64,000 nucleotides of DNA from Methyloversatilis universalis (GCA_020723665.1 DYIL01000013.1:1-64000); one strand, 5' to 3'; shown: positions 45,944-55,518, counted from the first letter of the stretch. Numbers and translations are program-made. Notes: generated by a model from the sequence alone, not told the origin.

Positions 45944-46084
45944 CAAGGAAGCTCTGATTAAGTCCTTCGACAGGCTCAGGACGAACGGTAACCTATTGAT
46001 TCCGTTAGCGGTGAGCTTGTCGAACGCTTTCCTGAGCCTGTCGAAGGGCGTGAACGGAATCAACTTGTTCAGAGCTTCCCTAAG
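45944..46084. repeat. Dispersed element, family 1, copy I with alternative core
   Basis: Short version (about 140 bases) bounded by CAAGGAAGCTCTGATTAAG and TTCAGAGCTTCCCTAAG. The core is the alternative one of copy C: CCTTCGACAGGCTCAGGACG, ATTGATTCCGTT, GAACGGAATCAACTTG. It abuts a truncated protease reading frame on its right side. Confidence 0.85.
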
Positions 46085-46432
46085 GGGGCTTATTCGCTCG
46101 ACGAGCCCATGCCTACGCGCGGTGATTCCGGCGGTCCGTGGATGGCTACGGATTCACAGGGGAAAGTTTCGCTCCTGGCTATCACGAGTTTCCTTGAAAC
46201 CTTTTATCGCAAGAACAAGCAATGGCCGTTTTTCAACGGGAGACGCGCGCCGTTATCCGACCTCGCGTACGTGGCGTATGGTGTACGCCAGAATACCCGC
46301 GAGGCGAGGGCACGCCTCGAAGAGGCGCGTCGTTGGAATGCGGACATCCGCGAAATGCCGGTGGCGGGGCGGGCGCAGGGCGTCATGGGGACTGGAGAAG
46401 GGGAGGAACGCCCTCTGGATTCTGCCGTTTAG
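46085..46432 (+). pseudogene. 3' fragment of a trypsin-like serine protease
   Basis: Read from the repeat border: AYSLDEPMPTRGDSGGPWMA followed by TDSQGKVSLLAITSFLETFY. RGDSGGPW is the catalytic-serine motif of chymotrypsin-fold proteases, and the following strands fit the C-terminal barrel. The His and Asp parts that should precede it are gone, replaced by repeat copy I. The stop is at 46432. A small translation product from ATG 46109 is possible but would be inactive. Confidence 0.6.
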
Positions 46433-46565
46433 TCTCCAGCAGAGCACCCGGAAAGCGAATGAAAGCCGGGTTCCTCGCCCGCGGTGTCGGATACGCTGGA
46501 GGGGGTTGATGTCGAGCCATTTGTGAAAGATGGGTTTCGCTTCGCTCTACCCATCCTACCCTCTA

Positions 46566-46583
46566 CTGCCGTTTCTAGGATTA
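46566..46583. repeat. Short stop-codon-associated repeat (family 3), copy 5
   Basis: On the minus strand the response regulator's stop TAA is followed directly by TCCTAGAAACGGCAGTAG. A GATGGGTTTCGCTTCGCTCT palindromic stretch lies just outside it (46529-46560). Confidence 0.7.
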
Positions 46584-47534
46584 TGCCGCTTCGGCGCCCG
46601 TCCTCATGCGCTCCATGACGACGGCGACCGCGGCGGCGCGAGTGCCGACGCCCAGTTTCTCGAAAATGTGCTCCAGATGCTTGTTGACCGTCCGGGGACT
46701 GCTGCCGAGGATAGTCCCGACTTCACGGTTGGTTTTGCCTCGGGCGATCCACATGAGGATTTCCGCTTCGCGGAAGGTGAGCCCCAGGCTCTCTCGCAAG
46801 GATTCCAAATTCCAGTCGCCGGAAGATTCTTGCAAGAGGAGTAGGTATTCGCGTCCGCTTTCGCACGGAGCGAGCTTGGCGATGAATTTCTTGCCGTCGC
46901 GATGTAGTGTGAACAGCTCGTTTTCCGTTACCCCGTCCGAAGCGATGCGTTTCAGCGCCCAGTCCCGAAGAGCATTGGGCAGATGCCGAGGTGCGTTTTC
47001 GAAATCGAGCACCTGGGTTCCGGAGAGTGCCGCCAGCCAGCGGATGGCCGAGGAGGTTAGCCACACGATTCGCCCCGTGGCATCGATGCTGATCGTGGCG
47101 AATCCGCTGCGTTCCAGGGCTTCTTCCGCGCGGTATACCATCCGCGACTGGGCCAGATGGGCCTCGACCCGGGCTAGAACCTCCTCATGGCGGATCGGCT
47201 TGACCAGATAGTCCACCGCGCCTTCGCGAAAGCCGCGGAGCAGATCGTCCAGTTCGCCCAGCCCGGTCATGAAGATGATGGGAATGGAGCGGGTCGCGGG
47301 ATTCGCTTTCAGATGGCGGCAGGTTTCGAAACCGTCCATGCCCGGCATGACCGCGTCCATCAATATGACGTCGGGATCGGCGTAGCGGAGCTGTTCCAGG
47401 GCGGCGACGCCGTCGGTCGCGACCAGCACGCGGTAGCCCGCTTCTCCCAGTGCGTCGGACAGCGGGGCGAGATTGGCCGGCACGTCGTCCACGATCATGA
47501 CCGTGCCCTGGCGGTATTGGCATTTCAAGTTCAT
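46581..47534 (-). CDS. Response regulator with PAS-like and LuxR output domains
   Basis: A 317-residue two-component regulator. Receiver domain residues 10-130 (VMIVDDVPANL, phospho-acceptor in VILMDAVMPGMDG, Lys in DYLVKPIR), then a PAS-like region (ALERSGFATISIDATGRIVW), then a LuxR-type helix-turn-helix (LTFREAEILMWIARGKTNRE, VGTILGSSPRTVNKHLEHIF). It starts one base after the hybrid kinase stop, so the two form a two-component operon that probably controls the urea genes nearby; this last point is inferred from location. Confidence 0.93.
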   Translation of the reverse strand: MNLKCQYRQGTVMIVDDVPANLAPLSDALGEAGYRVLVATDGVAALEQLRYADPDVILMDAVMPGMDGFETCRHLKANPATRSIPIIFMTGLGELDDLLRGFREGAVDYLVKPIRHEEVLARVEAHLAQSRMVYRAEEALERSGFATISIDATGRIVWLTSSAIRWLAALSGTQVLDFENAPRHLPNALRDWALKRIASDGVTENELFTLHRDGKKFIAKLAPCESGREYLLLLQESSGDWNLESLRESLGLTFREAEILMWIARGKTNREVGTILGSSPRTVNKHLEHIFEKLGVGTRAAAVAVVMERMRTGAEAA

Positions 47535-47535
47535 C

Positions 47536-50500
47536 TTAAACCTCGCTGAGTGTTTTTTTGATGTCGCCGAGACGGTACTCCCGCGAAAGCGCCTGGATAT
47601 GAGTCGCGAACGGGATGTAGCCGGCATCGCTTTCGACCAGCGCTTCCAGCCGCTCCTGTAGTCCCCGGAGATCGCCGATGCGCGCGAATGCGGCCAGTTC
47701 GTCGAGACAGTCGGGCGGCGGTCTTACCATCGGCTGCGGGGTTTCGCGGGCGGTTTCGATCTGTCCCGTGTCGTCTCCTTGGTAAAGCCAATCCAGGCCC
47801 AAGTGCAGCTTGAGTTTGCGCAGGAGTTCTTCGATCCGGATCGGCTTGGACAGGAAGTCGTCGCAGCCGGCGGCGATGGCGGAACGGCGGTCGCTTTGGT
47901 AGGCGTTGGCGCTGACGACGATGATGGGCGTTTTGCAGCCGGCCCGGCGCAAATGCGCCGCGGCCTCGATGCCGGTCATCCCGGGCATGATGATGTCCAG
48001 CAGGATCAGGTCCGGATTCCATTCTTTTGCCATCGCCAGGCATTCTTCGCCGGAACCCGTCTCCTCGATGACGAACCCGAGAGGAGTCAAGGCCGAGGTC
48101 AGGATGCCGCGATGCTCGGGTTGGTCGTCGACCACCAGGATCTTGCGGTGCGGACCGCGGTAACCCACGATGTCGCCTTCATCCCGAACCTCTTCCGCGC
48201 CCTGCAGGCTGGGGAGAAACAGCCGGACGGCAAACGCGGAACCCTTTTGAGGCTCGCTCTCCACCGTCAGTTCGCCGCCCATGATTTGGGTGAGCATCTT
48301 GCTGATGGTGAGCCCGAGTCCGCTGCCCGGAATGGGATTGCCGCGGGTTCTCGGCAGGCGTCGAAACGGCTGGAAGATGGTTTCGATCTGGTCGCGCGCT
48401 ATGCCTTCGCCGGTGTCGATGACCTGGAAGCGCGCGATTTCTCCGCTGTAGCCCACGCGGAAAACGATCCCGCCCTCCTGGGTGAACTTTACCGCATTGC
48501 TCAGCAGATTGATCAAAATCTGGCCCACCCGTTTTTGGTCGCCGCGAATCCTGCGCGGCAGCACGTCTGTGATCTGGCAGCGGAAAGTTAGTCCTTTCGC
48601 TTCCGCCTGAGGCTTGGAAATGCGCACCAATTGCTCGATGAAGTCGGGAAAATCGATAGGCGCCTGCCGCAGCTCGATCTTGCGCGCCTCGATGCGGGCA
48701 ATGTCGAGAATGTCCTCGATCAGTGACGAAAGATGCTCGCTGCTGCGCTGAATGATCTCCACCGCTTCCCGCCGATGGGGAGGAATACTTGGGTCTTTGC
48801 GCAGGATCTGGGCGTACCCGAGTATGCTGTTCAATGGCGTGCGGATCTCGTGGCTCATATCGCTCACGAAGCGGCTCTTGGCTTGATTGGCGCGGTCAGC
48901 GGCCTCCCGTGTTTCCTTAAGCATGCTGTCGGTTTTCTTGTGTTCCTCGATCTCCTTGAGCAGCAGAGCGGCTTGCTTTCCGGATTCTTCCTGCGCCACT
49001 TGGCGGCTCTCGTTGTTGAGCACGACCCACCAGGCAGCGAGCCCCAGGAAAACCAGGAGCGCCGAATAGACCTTGAGGAAATTGGCGAGCAAGGCTTGCG
49101 CCAAGGATTCATTCCCGGCGGCGGTTACGAGAATATCCTGGTAATAGATGACGCCCACGAACACGCCGGTGAGCGCGGCGAGCAGCAGGTAAACGAGCGC
49201 GAACTGAACCAGGCGCAGTCGGAGTTGCGGCGACAGGCAGGCCGGCAGCCAGCGGGTTCCGGCCCGTTCCAGCTGGTCCTTGAGCCGCGCGTTCGGTTTG
49301 CAGGCGTCCAGGCAACGGGCATCCAGGGTGCAGCAGAGCGAGCAGATGGTTCCCTGATAGGCCGGGCAATAGGCCTTGTCTTCGGGCTCGAAATCGTTCT
49401 CGCAGATGCAGCATTTGGCCTGAGGCGCGGCCGGACCCCAGTCGTCGCGGTCTCTCGCCAGATAATGGCGGCCGCGGGTCAGCCAAGCGATGACCGGTGT
49501 CAGCAGAAAAGCGGTCGCCAGGGCGATGAAGGCCGAGAACGCTTGCGGCAGCGCTCCGAAAAGACCCGCGTAGGCGGCGATGGAAACGACCGAGGCGGCC
49601 AGGGTGGACACCACGCCCACCGGGTTGATGTCCGGCAGGTAGGCGCGCTTGAACTCGACGAAGGGCGGACTCAAGCCCAGCGGCTTGTTGATCACCAGAT
49701 CGGCCACCAAAGCGCCGATCCAGGCGATGGCGACGTTCGAAAACAAGCCGAGAACCCGCTCGAGCGCGCCGAAAACGCCGAGTTCCATGAGCAGCAGGGC
49801 GATCAGCACGTTGAACACCAGCCAGACCACCCGGCCGGGATGGCTATGGGTCAGCCGCGAGAAGAAATTCGACCAGGCCAGGGAGCCGGCGTAGGCATTG
49901 GTGACATTGATCTTGAGTTGCGATACGACCACGAACAGCGTCGTCGCCGCCAGCGCCAGCCGACCGTCGTCGAATAGATAGCCGTAGGCTACCCGATACA
50001 TCTGGGTGGGCTCGTGCGCCCGCTCGTCGGCGATGCCGTGCTTGAGCGCTAGAAAGGCGAGGAAAGCGCCGCCCAGTTGCCGGGCCATGCCCATGAGAAT
50101 CCATCCGGGACCGGCGAAGATGGTGGCCGCCCACCACCGGTATCGGTTTTCTTTGGTTTTTTCCGGCAGGAATCTTAAAAAATCCACTTGCTCGCCGATT
50201 TGAGCCACCATGGAAAAGGCCATGGTCGCCGCCGTTCCGAACAGTATCCAGTCGAACCGCGCGCCGCGGTTCTCGCGTCCTGGGAACAGCGGGAGCTCGG
50301 CCAGAGCCTCTGGTTCGTGCCAGATGACGGCTACGTAGGGCGCGACCAGCAGCGCGATCCACAGCGGTTGGGTCCAAAGCTGAAGCCGGCTGATAGTGGT
50401 GACACCGAAGGTGACAAGCGGAATGACTACGAGGGCGCTGACGACATGGGCGGCGGCGATGGGGATATCGGCGTAGAGTTCCAGCGCTAGCGACATGATG

Positions 50501-50910
50501 GACGCCTCCAGCGCGAACAGGGTGAAGGTGAAGGAGGCGTAGATCAGCGAGGTCAGGGTCGAGCCGATATAGCCGAACCCGGCGCCACGGGTTAAAAGGT
50601 CCATGTCGATGCTGTGCTTGGCGGCGTAGTAGCTGATCGGGAGTCCGGTGAGGAAAACTACGAGGCCGACGGCGAGGATGGCCCAGCAGGCGTTGATGAA
50701 TCCGTAGTTGATCGCGAGAAAACCGCCAATGGCTTCGAGCACCAGGAACGAAATCGAGCCGAAGGCGGTGTTCCCAACCCGAAACTCGGACCATTTCCGA
50801 AACGACCGCGGTGCGAACCGAAGCGCATAGTCTTCCAGGGTCTCGTTCGCGACCCAGGCGTTATAGTCGCGCCGTATCTTTACGATGGTCTGACGGCTCA
50901 ATCCTTCCAA
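47536..50910 (-). CDS. Transporter-fused hybrid histidine kinase (NCS1 permease domain)
   Basis: A 1124-residue membrane protein. Residues 1-480 look like a complete NCS1-type cytosine/purine permease (VGNTAFGSISFLVLEAIGGF, MDLLTRGAGFGYIGSTLTSL, about 12 helices). A Cys-rich segment follows (KCCICENDF, YCPAYQGTICSLCC, with about ten Cys). Then come two more helices, a coiled coil, HisKA (SRFVSDMSHEIRTPLNSILG), HATPase (NLLSNAVKFTQEGG) and a receiver domain (ILVVDDQPEHRG, LILLDIIMPGM) with an extra helical tail. A transporter used as sensor would read a small nitrogen compound such as urea, cytosine or allantoin. Coupled to the response regulator downstream. Confidence 0.93.
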   Translation of the reverse strand: MEGLSRQTIVKIRRDYNAWVANETLEDYALRFAPRSFRKWSEFRVGNTAFGSISFLVLEAIGGFLAINYGFINACWAILAVGLVVFLTGLPISYYAAKHSIDMDLLTRGAGFGYIGSTLTSLIYASFTFTLFALEASIMSLALELYADIPIAAAHVVSALVVIPLVTFGVTTISRLQLWTQPLWIALLVAPYVAVIWHEPEALAELPLFPGRENRGARFDWILFGTAATMAFSMVAQIGEQVDFLRFLPEKTKENRYRWWAATIFAGPGWILMGMARQLGGAFLAFLALKHGIADERAHEPTQMYRVAYGYLFDDGRLALAATTLFVVVSQLKINVTNAYAGSLAWSNFFSRLTHSHPGRVVWLVFNVLIALLLMELGVFGALERVLGLFSNVAIAWIGALVADLVINKPLGLSPPFVEFKRAYLPDINPVGVVSTLAASVVSIAAYAGLFGALPQAFSAFIALATAFLLTPVIAWLTRGRHYLARDRDDWGPAAPQAKCCICENDFEPEDKAYCPAYQGTICSLCCTLDARCLDACKPNARLKDQLERAGTRWLPACLSPQLRLRLVQFALVYLLLAALTGVFVGVIYYQDILVTAAGNESLAQALLANFLKVYSALLVFLGLAAWWVVLNNESRQVAQEESGKQAALLLKEIEEHKKTDSMLKETREAADRANQAKSRFVSDMSHEIRTPLNSILGYAQILRKDPSIPPHRREAVEIIQRSSEHLSSLIEDILDIARIEARKIELRQAPIDFPDFIEQLVRISKPQAEAKGLTFRCQITDVLPRRIRGDQKRVGQILINLLSNAVKFTQEGGIVFRVGYSGEIARFQVIDTGEGIARDQIETIFQPFRRLPRTRGNPIPGSGLGLTISKMLTQIMGGELTVESEPQKGSAFAVRLFLPSLQGAEEVRDEGDIVGYRGPHRKILVVDDQPEHRGILTSALTPLGFVIEETGSGEECLAMAKEWNPDLILLDIIMPGMTGIEAAAHLRRAGCKTPIIVVSANAYQSDRRSAIAAGCDDFLSKPIRIEELLRKLKLHLGLDWLYQGDDTGQIETARETPQPMVRPPPDCLDELAAFARIGDLRGLQERLEALVESDAGYIPFATHIQALSREYRLGDIKKTLSEV

Positions 50911-51134
50911 AGCGATGGTTTGCCTCTTGTCTGATCTTGTTGTTTTTATGCCGAGTGCAATTCCAGTTTGTCGTTCGAATTCAACGAGGCGAGCAAATCA
51001 CGTGCCGTAGAGCTGACTACAAGGAGAAGGCAGAAGAAGAGGGCGGCTGCGAGCGGTCGCCGCCCCGATTTGGGGCGAAGACCGTAAGCTTGCACGCTAA
51101 GAGGGCGGGTAGCGGCAGGAAGCCGGCGTCAGGC

Positions 51135-51974
51135 CTATTTCCGTTCGAAACCGAAATCGAGGATCACCGGGTTGCCGCGATTGTGAATGATGATTCGTTT
51201 TCGGCCTTTCTCGGAATTGCTGCTGGTCTGGGTTTTTACGGGCGGCTCGTCCAGCGGGTTCGAAGGGCCGTTTTCGGAGTTCCGCGCATCCGGATTCGTG
51301 GGTCCATCCGTTTCCACGGGGAGCGCAGGAAGCGCGCCGGTCGGGGTCCGGCTTTCGGATTTCGCCGGTTTTTCGGTGACTTCGATGCGTATCTCGGGCA
51401 TCCAGGTGCTGGTACTGGTCGACGAGGCTGCTTTCTTCCTCGGCACCTTCAGCTTGTCGAGAAGATTGAAGCATACCGTTCCGATGTGATTTTCGTAAGT
51501 TTCCCGCAGTGCCGGGTCGCTTTTGGCGCGGCCCGGATCCTTGATCTTCTCGTCGGCGATGAAATCCATGAAGAGACTTACGGTTTCGGACAAATGCGCG
51601 GTGGATTTGAGCGTACAGGTCACCGGCAACACGTCCGCCTTTTGAAAATCGAGTGCGCGCGGGTCGGAATTGCCGATGCTGAACGAGAACCCGGTGGGCG
51701 TGCTCTTGTTCTCGATCCTGCCGACCCGTGCTTCCATCTCGTGAGTGGCGCCGTTCCCATCTAGATCCGGCTCCACCGGATATCCCCAGGAACGCAGATT
51801 CTTGCTGATCCGTTCGGCCATAGCCGAGGTTTGAGCTTCGTCCAGATTGCCCGGCGCCACGTGGAACAGAATCTCGCCCACCGATTCGGGCCGGAGCGGA
51901 GCGCCTTGGGGTTTCAAGCCGATGGAGCAGCCGCCGAAGAGGCTCAAGGAAGCGATCAAAACTAAAAGACGCAT
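51135..51974 (-). CDS. Hypothetical lipoprotein
   Basis: A 279-residue protein with a lipobox in ASLSLFGGCS. The first half is folded-looking (PESVGEILFHVAPGNLDEAQ, LRSWGYPVEPDLDG, ARVGRIENKS, with DFMDFIADEKIK-like helices). The second half is a Pro/Ser/Thr-rich low-complexity linker, and the end RIIIHNRGNPVILDFGFERK looks like a short beta structure. Family not recognised; probably an envelope-anchored protein of the outer membrane. Confidence 0.7.
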   Translation of the reverse strand: MRLLVLIASLSLFGGCSIGLKPQGAPLRPESVGEILFHVAPGNLDEAQTSAMAERISKNLRSWGYPVEPDLDGNGATHEMEARVGRIENKSTPTGFSFSIGNSDPRALDFQKADVLPVTCTLKSTAHLSETVSLFMDFIADEKIKDPGRAKSDPALRETYENHIGTVCFNLLDKLKVPRKKAASSTSTSTWMPEIRIEVTEKPAKSESRTPTGALPALPVETDGPTNPDARNSENGPSNPLDEPPVKTQTSSNSEKGRKRIIIHNRGNPVILDFGFERK

Positions 51975-52185
51975 AAATGTATGCTTTTTGGGATTAGAGC
52001 GGTTTTCGCGCCGCGGTTAATCCCGTAGGGCACCCCGAGCATCGGCGTCTGGGACCGGAATCGCCCGTAGGGACGTGAGAGGGATCGTGCGTGGCGACCG
52101 AGGTACACGGAGGTGCCTTCGGTCGCCACCGGTCCCAGACGCCGATGCGCAGGATCAGGGTGCTCTTCGGGTGGTCTTTTTTTTG

Positions 52186-52414
52186 GGGAAGCTCTGAATG
52201 AGCCCTCTCCCGCTGGGACAAACCTGTCCTGAGCCTGTCGAAGGGCCGTGCTTCGCACGTTGGCGTTCGCTCCCGGCGAACGGGTGCACGGGTAAGCGCC
52301 GCTTGCGGCTCCCAACAGGCAAAGTGCGGCGTGATTGGGTTGGGTGAGGACCTTTTGGATCCAACAGTCGCACTGTTTGCCTTTCCCACTGGAAACTTAA
52401 TCAGAGCTTCCTTG
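52186..52414. repeat. Dispersed element, family 1, copy J
   Basis: Left end GGGGAAGCTCTGAATGA and right end AATCAGAGCTTCCTTGGG with the standard core in forward orientation. With the hairpin behind it, it fills most of the 730-base gap upstream of the urea porin. Confidence 0.85.
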
Positions 52415-52449
52415 GGTACTTTCTTTTGGCCAAGCAAAAGAAAGTACCC
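52414..52449. repeat. 14-base-pair hairpin GGGTACTTTCTTTT...AAAAGAAAGTACCC
   Basis: Perfect inverted repeat with an 8-base loop, adjoining repeat copy J. A close relative (GTTTCTTTCTTTTG...CAAAAGAAAGAAAC) is at 60026-60059. A second, imperfect stem (GCGGCTCA...TGAGCCGC) follows at about 52460-52493. They could end transcripts or shape the leader of the porin gene. Confidence 0.75.
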
Positions 52450-52707
52450 CGCGTGCGGGGCGGCTCACCGCTCAAAAATAGTTGAGCCGCTGCAAGCGGC
52501 GAGACGTTACAAGACTCTAAGCCGATACCCCCCGTTCCGGGATACGTCATTTGACTGATTGTGACACATACCCCCCGGAAATCTAATTACCCCCGCGTCG
52601 ACAACGAGTTACGCGCGGCGGTCGATTCGGGCCCGGGGACGTTTTCCAGGCCCGAAACGACTGGTGATGCGAAGCCTCGTAAACCGACTTTATTAGGGGA
52701 GTCACTC

Positions 52708-53958
52708 ATGAACAATCGAAAGACTAGCGCGATGCAAGCAGACCGCCGAGGCTTGCGAAACGCGCTCTTGTGCGTCGGCTTGGCGGTGCTGACGGCGGTA
52801 TACGCACCGGTGTCGCTTGGGGGAGCGACCTTCAAGATCGACGATACCAAGTGGGTGAGCATAGGCGCCGGCCTTAGAACCAGCTTCACTGCTACCGAGG
52901 AGGCCGCCAACGCCGGCAAATGGTCCAACGACTTCAATCTGGACAATATCCGTCTCTACCTGAACGGTCAGATCCACGAGTATTTCAAGATCGAGTTCAA
53001 CACCGACTGCCAGACCTGCGGCGACGGCGGCGAGATGCGCATACTCGACGCCATCGGCAAATTCGAATTCCATCCCATGTTCAATATCTGGATGGGGCGC
53101 ATGCTGGTGCCCGCCGAGCGGCGCGAGATGAACGGCCCGTTTTTCAGCGCCGTGTACAACATCTTCGGCGCCGGCACGCCTTTCGAACCGGCGGATTTCA
53201 ATACCACGATCCGATCGGACGGCACCTCCGCCGGCTCCTTCGGCCGCGACGACGGCGCCACCATCTGGGGTTCGTTCTTCGATGGACACCTGCAATACGC
53301 CGTCGGCTTTTTCCGTGGGCTCCGCAACGGCGCCAACGCCGACGATAACCTCCTCTACGCCCAGCGTATCGCCTACAACTTCCTCGACGTGGAAAAAAAC
53401 CCCGGTTACTACACTAGCGGAACCTATTACGGACAAGGTGGCGACATTTTTACCGTGGCCGTTTCCAACCAGTACCAGGAAGACGGTGCCGGGATTCGCA
53501 GCGATCCGGGCAATTTCCGCGGCACCGCGGTCGACGTTCTGTTCGAAAAGCCCATGGGCGATTTGGGCGTCGTAACTCTCAACGGCGAATACAAGAACTA
53601 CGGCATCAAGGGATTCGGCATGGCTTCCCGGGACGCGTTAAAAGCCGATAACACTCTCAAAGGCTTCGCCATGTTCGAGGGCGACGCCTACGACGTGAGC
53701 GCCATGTACTTGTTCCCGCAAAAAGTATGGATCGGGCAGTTTCAGCCTTACCTCCGCTACGTCAACGTCGATCCGATCAAGAGCGCCAACCGAGAGGTTT
53801 ACGAGGCCGGCATCAATTACATCATCGACGGCCATAACGCCAAGATCATGCTGCTGTACGAGTACGGCGATCTGCTCACCAAGGGGCTGGATTACAGTTC
53901 CACGGCTTCGGGCGACGACGTCAGTTCGATCAAGCTCGGCTTCCAGTTACAGATCTGA
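52708..53958 (+). CDS. Outer-membrane porin of the urea uptake cluster
   Basis: A 416-residue protein: signal peptide (NALLCVGLAVLTAVYAPVSL), then a beta-barrel rich in alternating aromatic/polar strands ending in IKLGFQLQI, with a pattern of phosphate-selective O/P-type porins. Cys-containing GEMRILD follows DCQTCG in an early loop. It lies 40 bases before urtA in the same direction, so it probably lets urea or short amides cross the outer membrane. ATG at 52708 has AGGGGAGT upstream. Confidence 0.85.
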   Translation: MNNRKTSAMQADRRGLRNALLCVGLAVLTAVYAPVSLGGATFKIDDTKWVSIGAGLRTSFTATEEAANAGKWSNDFNLDNIRLYLNGQIHEYFKIEFNTDCQTCGDGGEMRILDAIGKFEFHPMFNIWMGRMLVPAERREMNGPFFSAVYNIFGAGTPFEPADFNTTIRSDGTSAGSFGRDDGATIWGSFFDGHLQYAVGFFRGLRNGANADDNLLYAQRIAYNFLDVEKNPGYYTSGTYYGQGGDIFTVAVSNQYQEDGAGIRSDPGNFRGTAVDVLFEKPMGDLGVVTLNGEYKNYGIKGFGMASRDALKADNTLKGFAMFEGDAYDVSAMYLFPQKVWIGQFQPYLRYVNVDPIKSANREVYEAGINYIIDGHNAKIMLLYEYGDLLTKGLDYSSTASGDDVSSIKLGFQLQI

Positions 53959-53998
53959 TTCCGTCCCGACAACTCATCAATCAGAGAGGTAAGTATTC

Positions 53999-55294
53999 AT
54001 GCCTGATTACACTAAACTTTTACGGTATTTCGGTTTGGCGCTGTCTACGGCTGTGCTCATTTTTGGTGCGGAGGCGCGCGCCGAAGACACGATCAAGGTG
54101 GGCATCCTGCATTCGCTTTCCGGCACCATGGCGATCAGCGAAACCACGCTGAAAGACACTATGCTGATGCTGATCGACGAGCAGAACAAGAAGGGAGGGC
54201 TCCTCGGCAAACCGCTGGAACCGGTGGTCGTCGATCCCGCTTCGAATTGGCCGCTGTTCGCCGAAAAAGCCAGAGAACTCTTGACCAAGGACAAGGTCGC
54301 CGCCATCTTCGGCTGTTGGACCTCGGTTTCGCGGAAATCGGTGTTGCCGGTGGTGGAAGAGTTGAACGGCCTTCTTTTCTACCCCGTGCAGTACGAGGGC
54401 GAGGAATCGTCGAAGAACGTGTTCTATACCGGCGCCGCTCCTAATCAACAGGCGATTCCTGCCGTCGATTACCTGATGAAGGAGTTGAAGGTCAAACGTT
54501 GGGTGCTGGCCGGCACGGATTATGTATATCCGAGAACGACCAACAAGATCCTTGAGGCGTATCTGAAATCGAAAGGCGTGAAGGACAAGGACATCATGAT
54601 CAATTACACGCCGTTCGGCCATTCGGATTGGCAGAGCATCGTGGCGGAGATCAAGAAGTTCGGTTCGGCGGGCAAGAAGACGGCGGTGGTGTCCACGATC
54701 AACGGCGATGCCAACGTGCCTTTTTATAAGGAGTTGGGTAACCAGGGCATTTCCGCCGAGTCGATTCCGGTCGTCGCGTTTTCGGTCGGCGAAGAGGAGC
54801 TGTCCGGCATCGACACCAAACCGCTGGTTGGCCATCTCGCCGCCTGGAACTATTTCATGAGCGTCGATACGCCCGAGAACGCCGCCTTCATCACCAAGTG
54901 GCACCAGTTCATCAAGAACCGGAACCGAGTGACCAACGACCCGATGGAGGCGCACTACATCGGCTTCAACATGTGGGTCAAGGCGGTGGAGAAGGCGGGC
55001 ACGACCGACCCGGATGCGGTGGCTAAGGCGATCATCGGCATCGAGGTGCCGAACCTCACCGGCGGGATGGCGAAAATGCTTCCGAACCACCACATCACCA
55101 AGCCGGTGCTGATCGGCGAGATTCAGGAGGACGGCCAGTTCCAGACGGTCTGGCAAACCAAGACGCTGGTCGAGGGCGACGCCTGGTCGGATTACCTGCC
55201 GGAAAGCAAGCCGATCATCGCCCAGTGGACGCCGCCGATCAACTGCGGCAACTACAACACCAAGACCAAGAAGTGCTCGGGGCAGAAGTATTGA
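53999..55294 (+). CDS. urtA: Urea ABC transporter substrate-binding protein UrtA
   Basis: A 431-residue periplasmic binding protein of the amide-urea group. Signal peptide ends near FGAEARA. It opens DTIKVGILHSLSGTMAISET; GCWTSVSRKSVLPVVEE and NGLLFYPVQYEGEESSKN are diagnostic of UrtA, which captures urea and short-chain amides. Cysteines near the C-terminus (NCGNYNTKTKKCSGQ) may form a disulfide. First gene of urtABCDE; a hairpin-containing gap of 317 bases separates it from urtB. Confidence 0.97.
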   Translation: MPDYTKLLRYFGLALSTAVLIFGAEARAEDTIKVGILHSLSGTMAISETTLKDTMLMLIDEQNKKGGLLGKPLEPVVVDPASNWPLFAEKARELLTKDKVAAIFGCWTSVSRKSVLPVVEELNGLLFYPVQYEGEESSKNVFYTGAAPNQQAIPAVDYLMKELKVKRWVLAGTDYVYPRTTNKILEAYLKSKGVKDKDIMINYTPFGHSDWQSIVAEIKKFGSAGKKTAVVSTINGDANVPFYKELGNQGISAESIPVVAFSVGEEELSGIDTKPLVGHLAAWNYFMSVDTPENAAFITKWHQFIKNRNRVTNDPMEAHYIGFNMWVKAVEKAGTTDPDAVAKAIIGIEVPNLTGGMAKMLPNHHITKPVLIGEIQEDGQFQTVWQTKTLVEGDAWSDYLPESKPIIAQWTPPINCGNYNTKTKKCSGQKY

Positions 55295-55470
55295 TCAACG
55301 GGTTCCTTCTGGGGAAGACCGACGCAAAATCTCTCCCTCTCCTGCCGGCTACGACAACGGCGATAAGGAATGCTGGATAAGCGGGGGACGAGGTTTTGAC
55401 TCGGGGTCCGTCGTAGGTCAGGTTAGGCGCGCACCGGACGAGGTGTTCTGGCGGTCGCTGGGCCGTGAAC

Positions 55471-55518
55471 GCGCCGTAACCCACCGATTCCGCTGCCTCG
55501 TCAGGTGGGTTACGGCGC
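55471..55518. repeat. 15-base-pair hairpin between urtA and urtB
   Basis: GCGCCGTAACCCACC at 55471-55485 and GGTGGGTTACGGCGC at 55504-55518 are perfect complements around an 18-base loop. No T-tract follows. It may protect the urtA message or attenuate read-through, giving more binding protein than permease. The remaining gap (55295-55611) also has a GATGGGTTCCGCTTCACTCT stretch akin to one at 46529. Confidence 0.65.
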
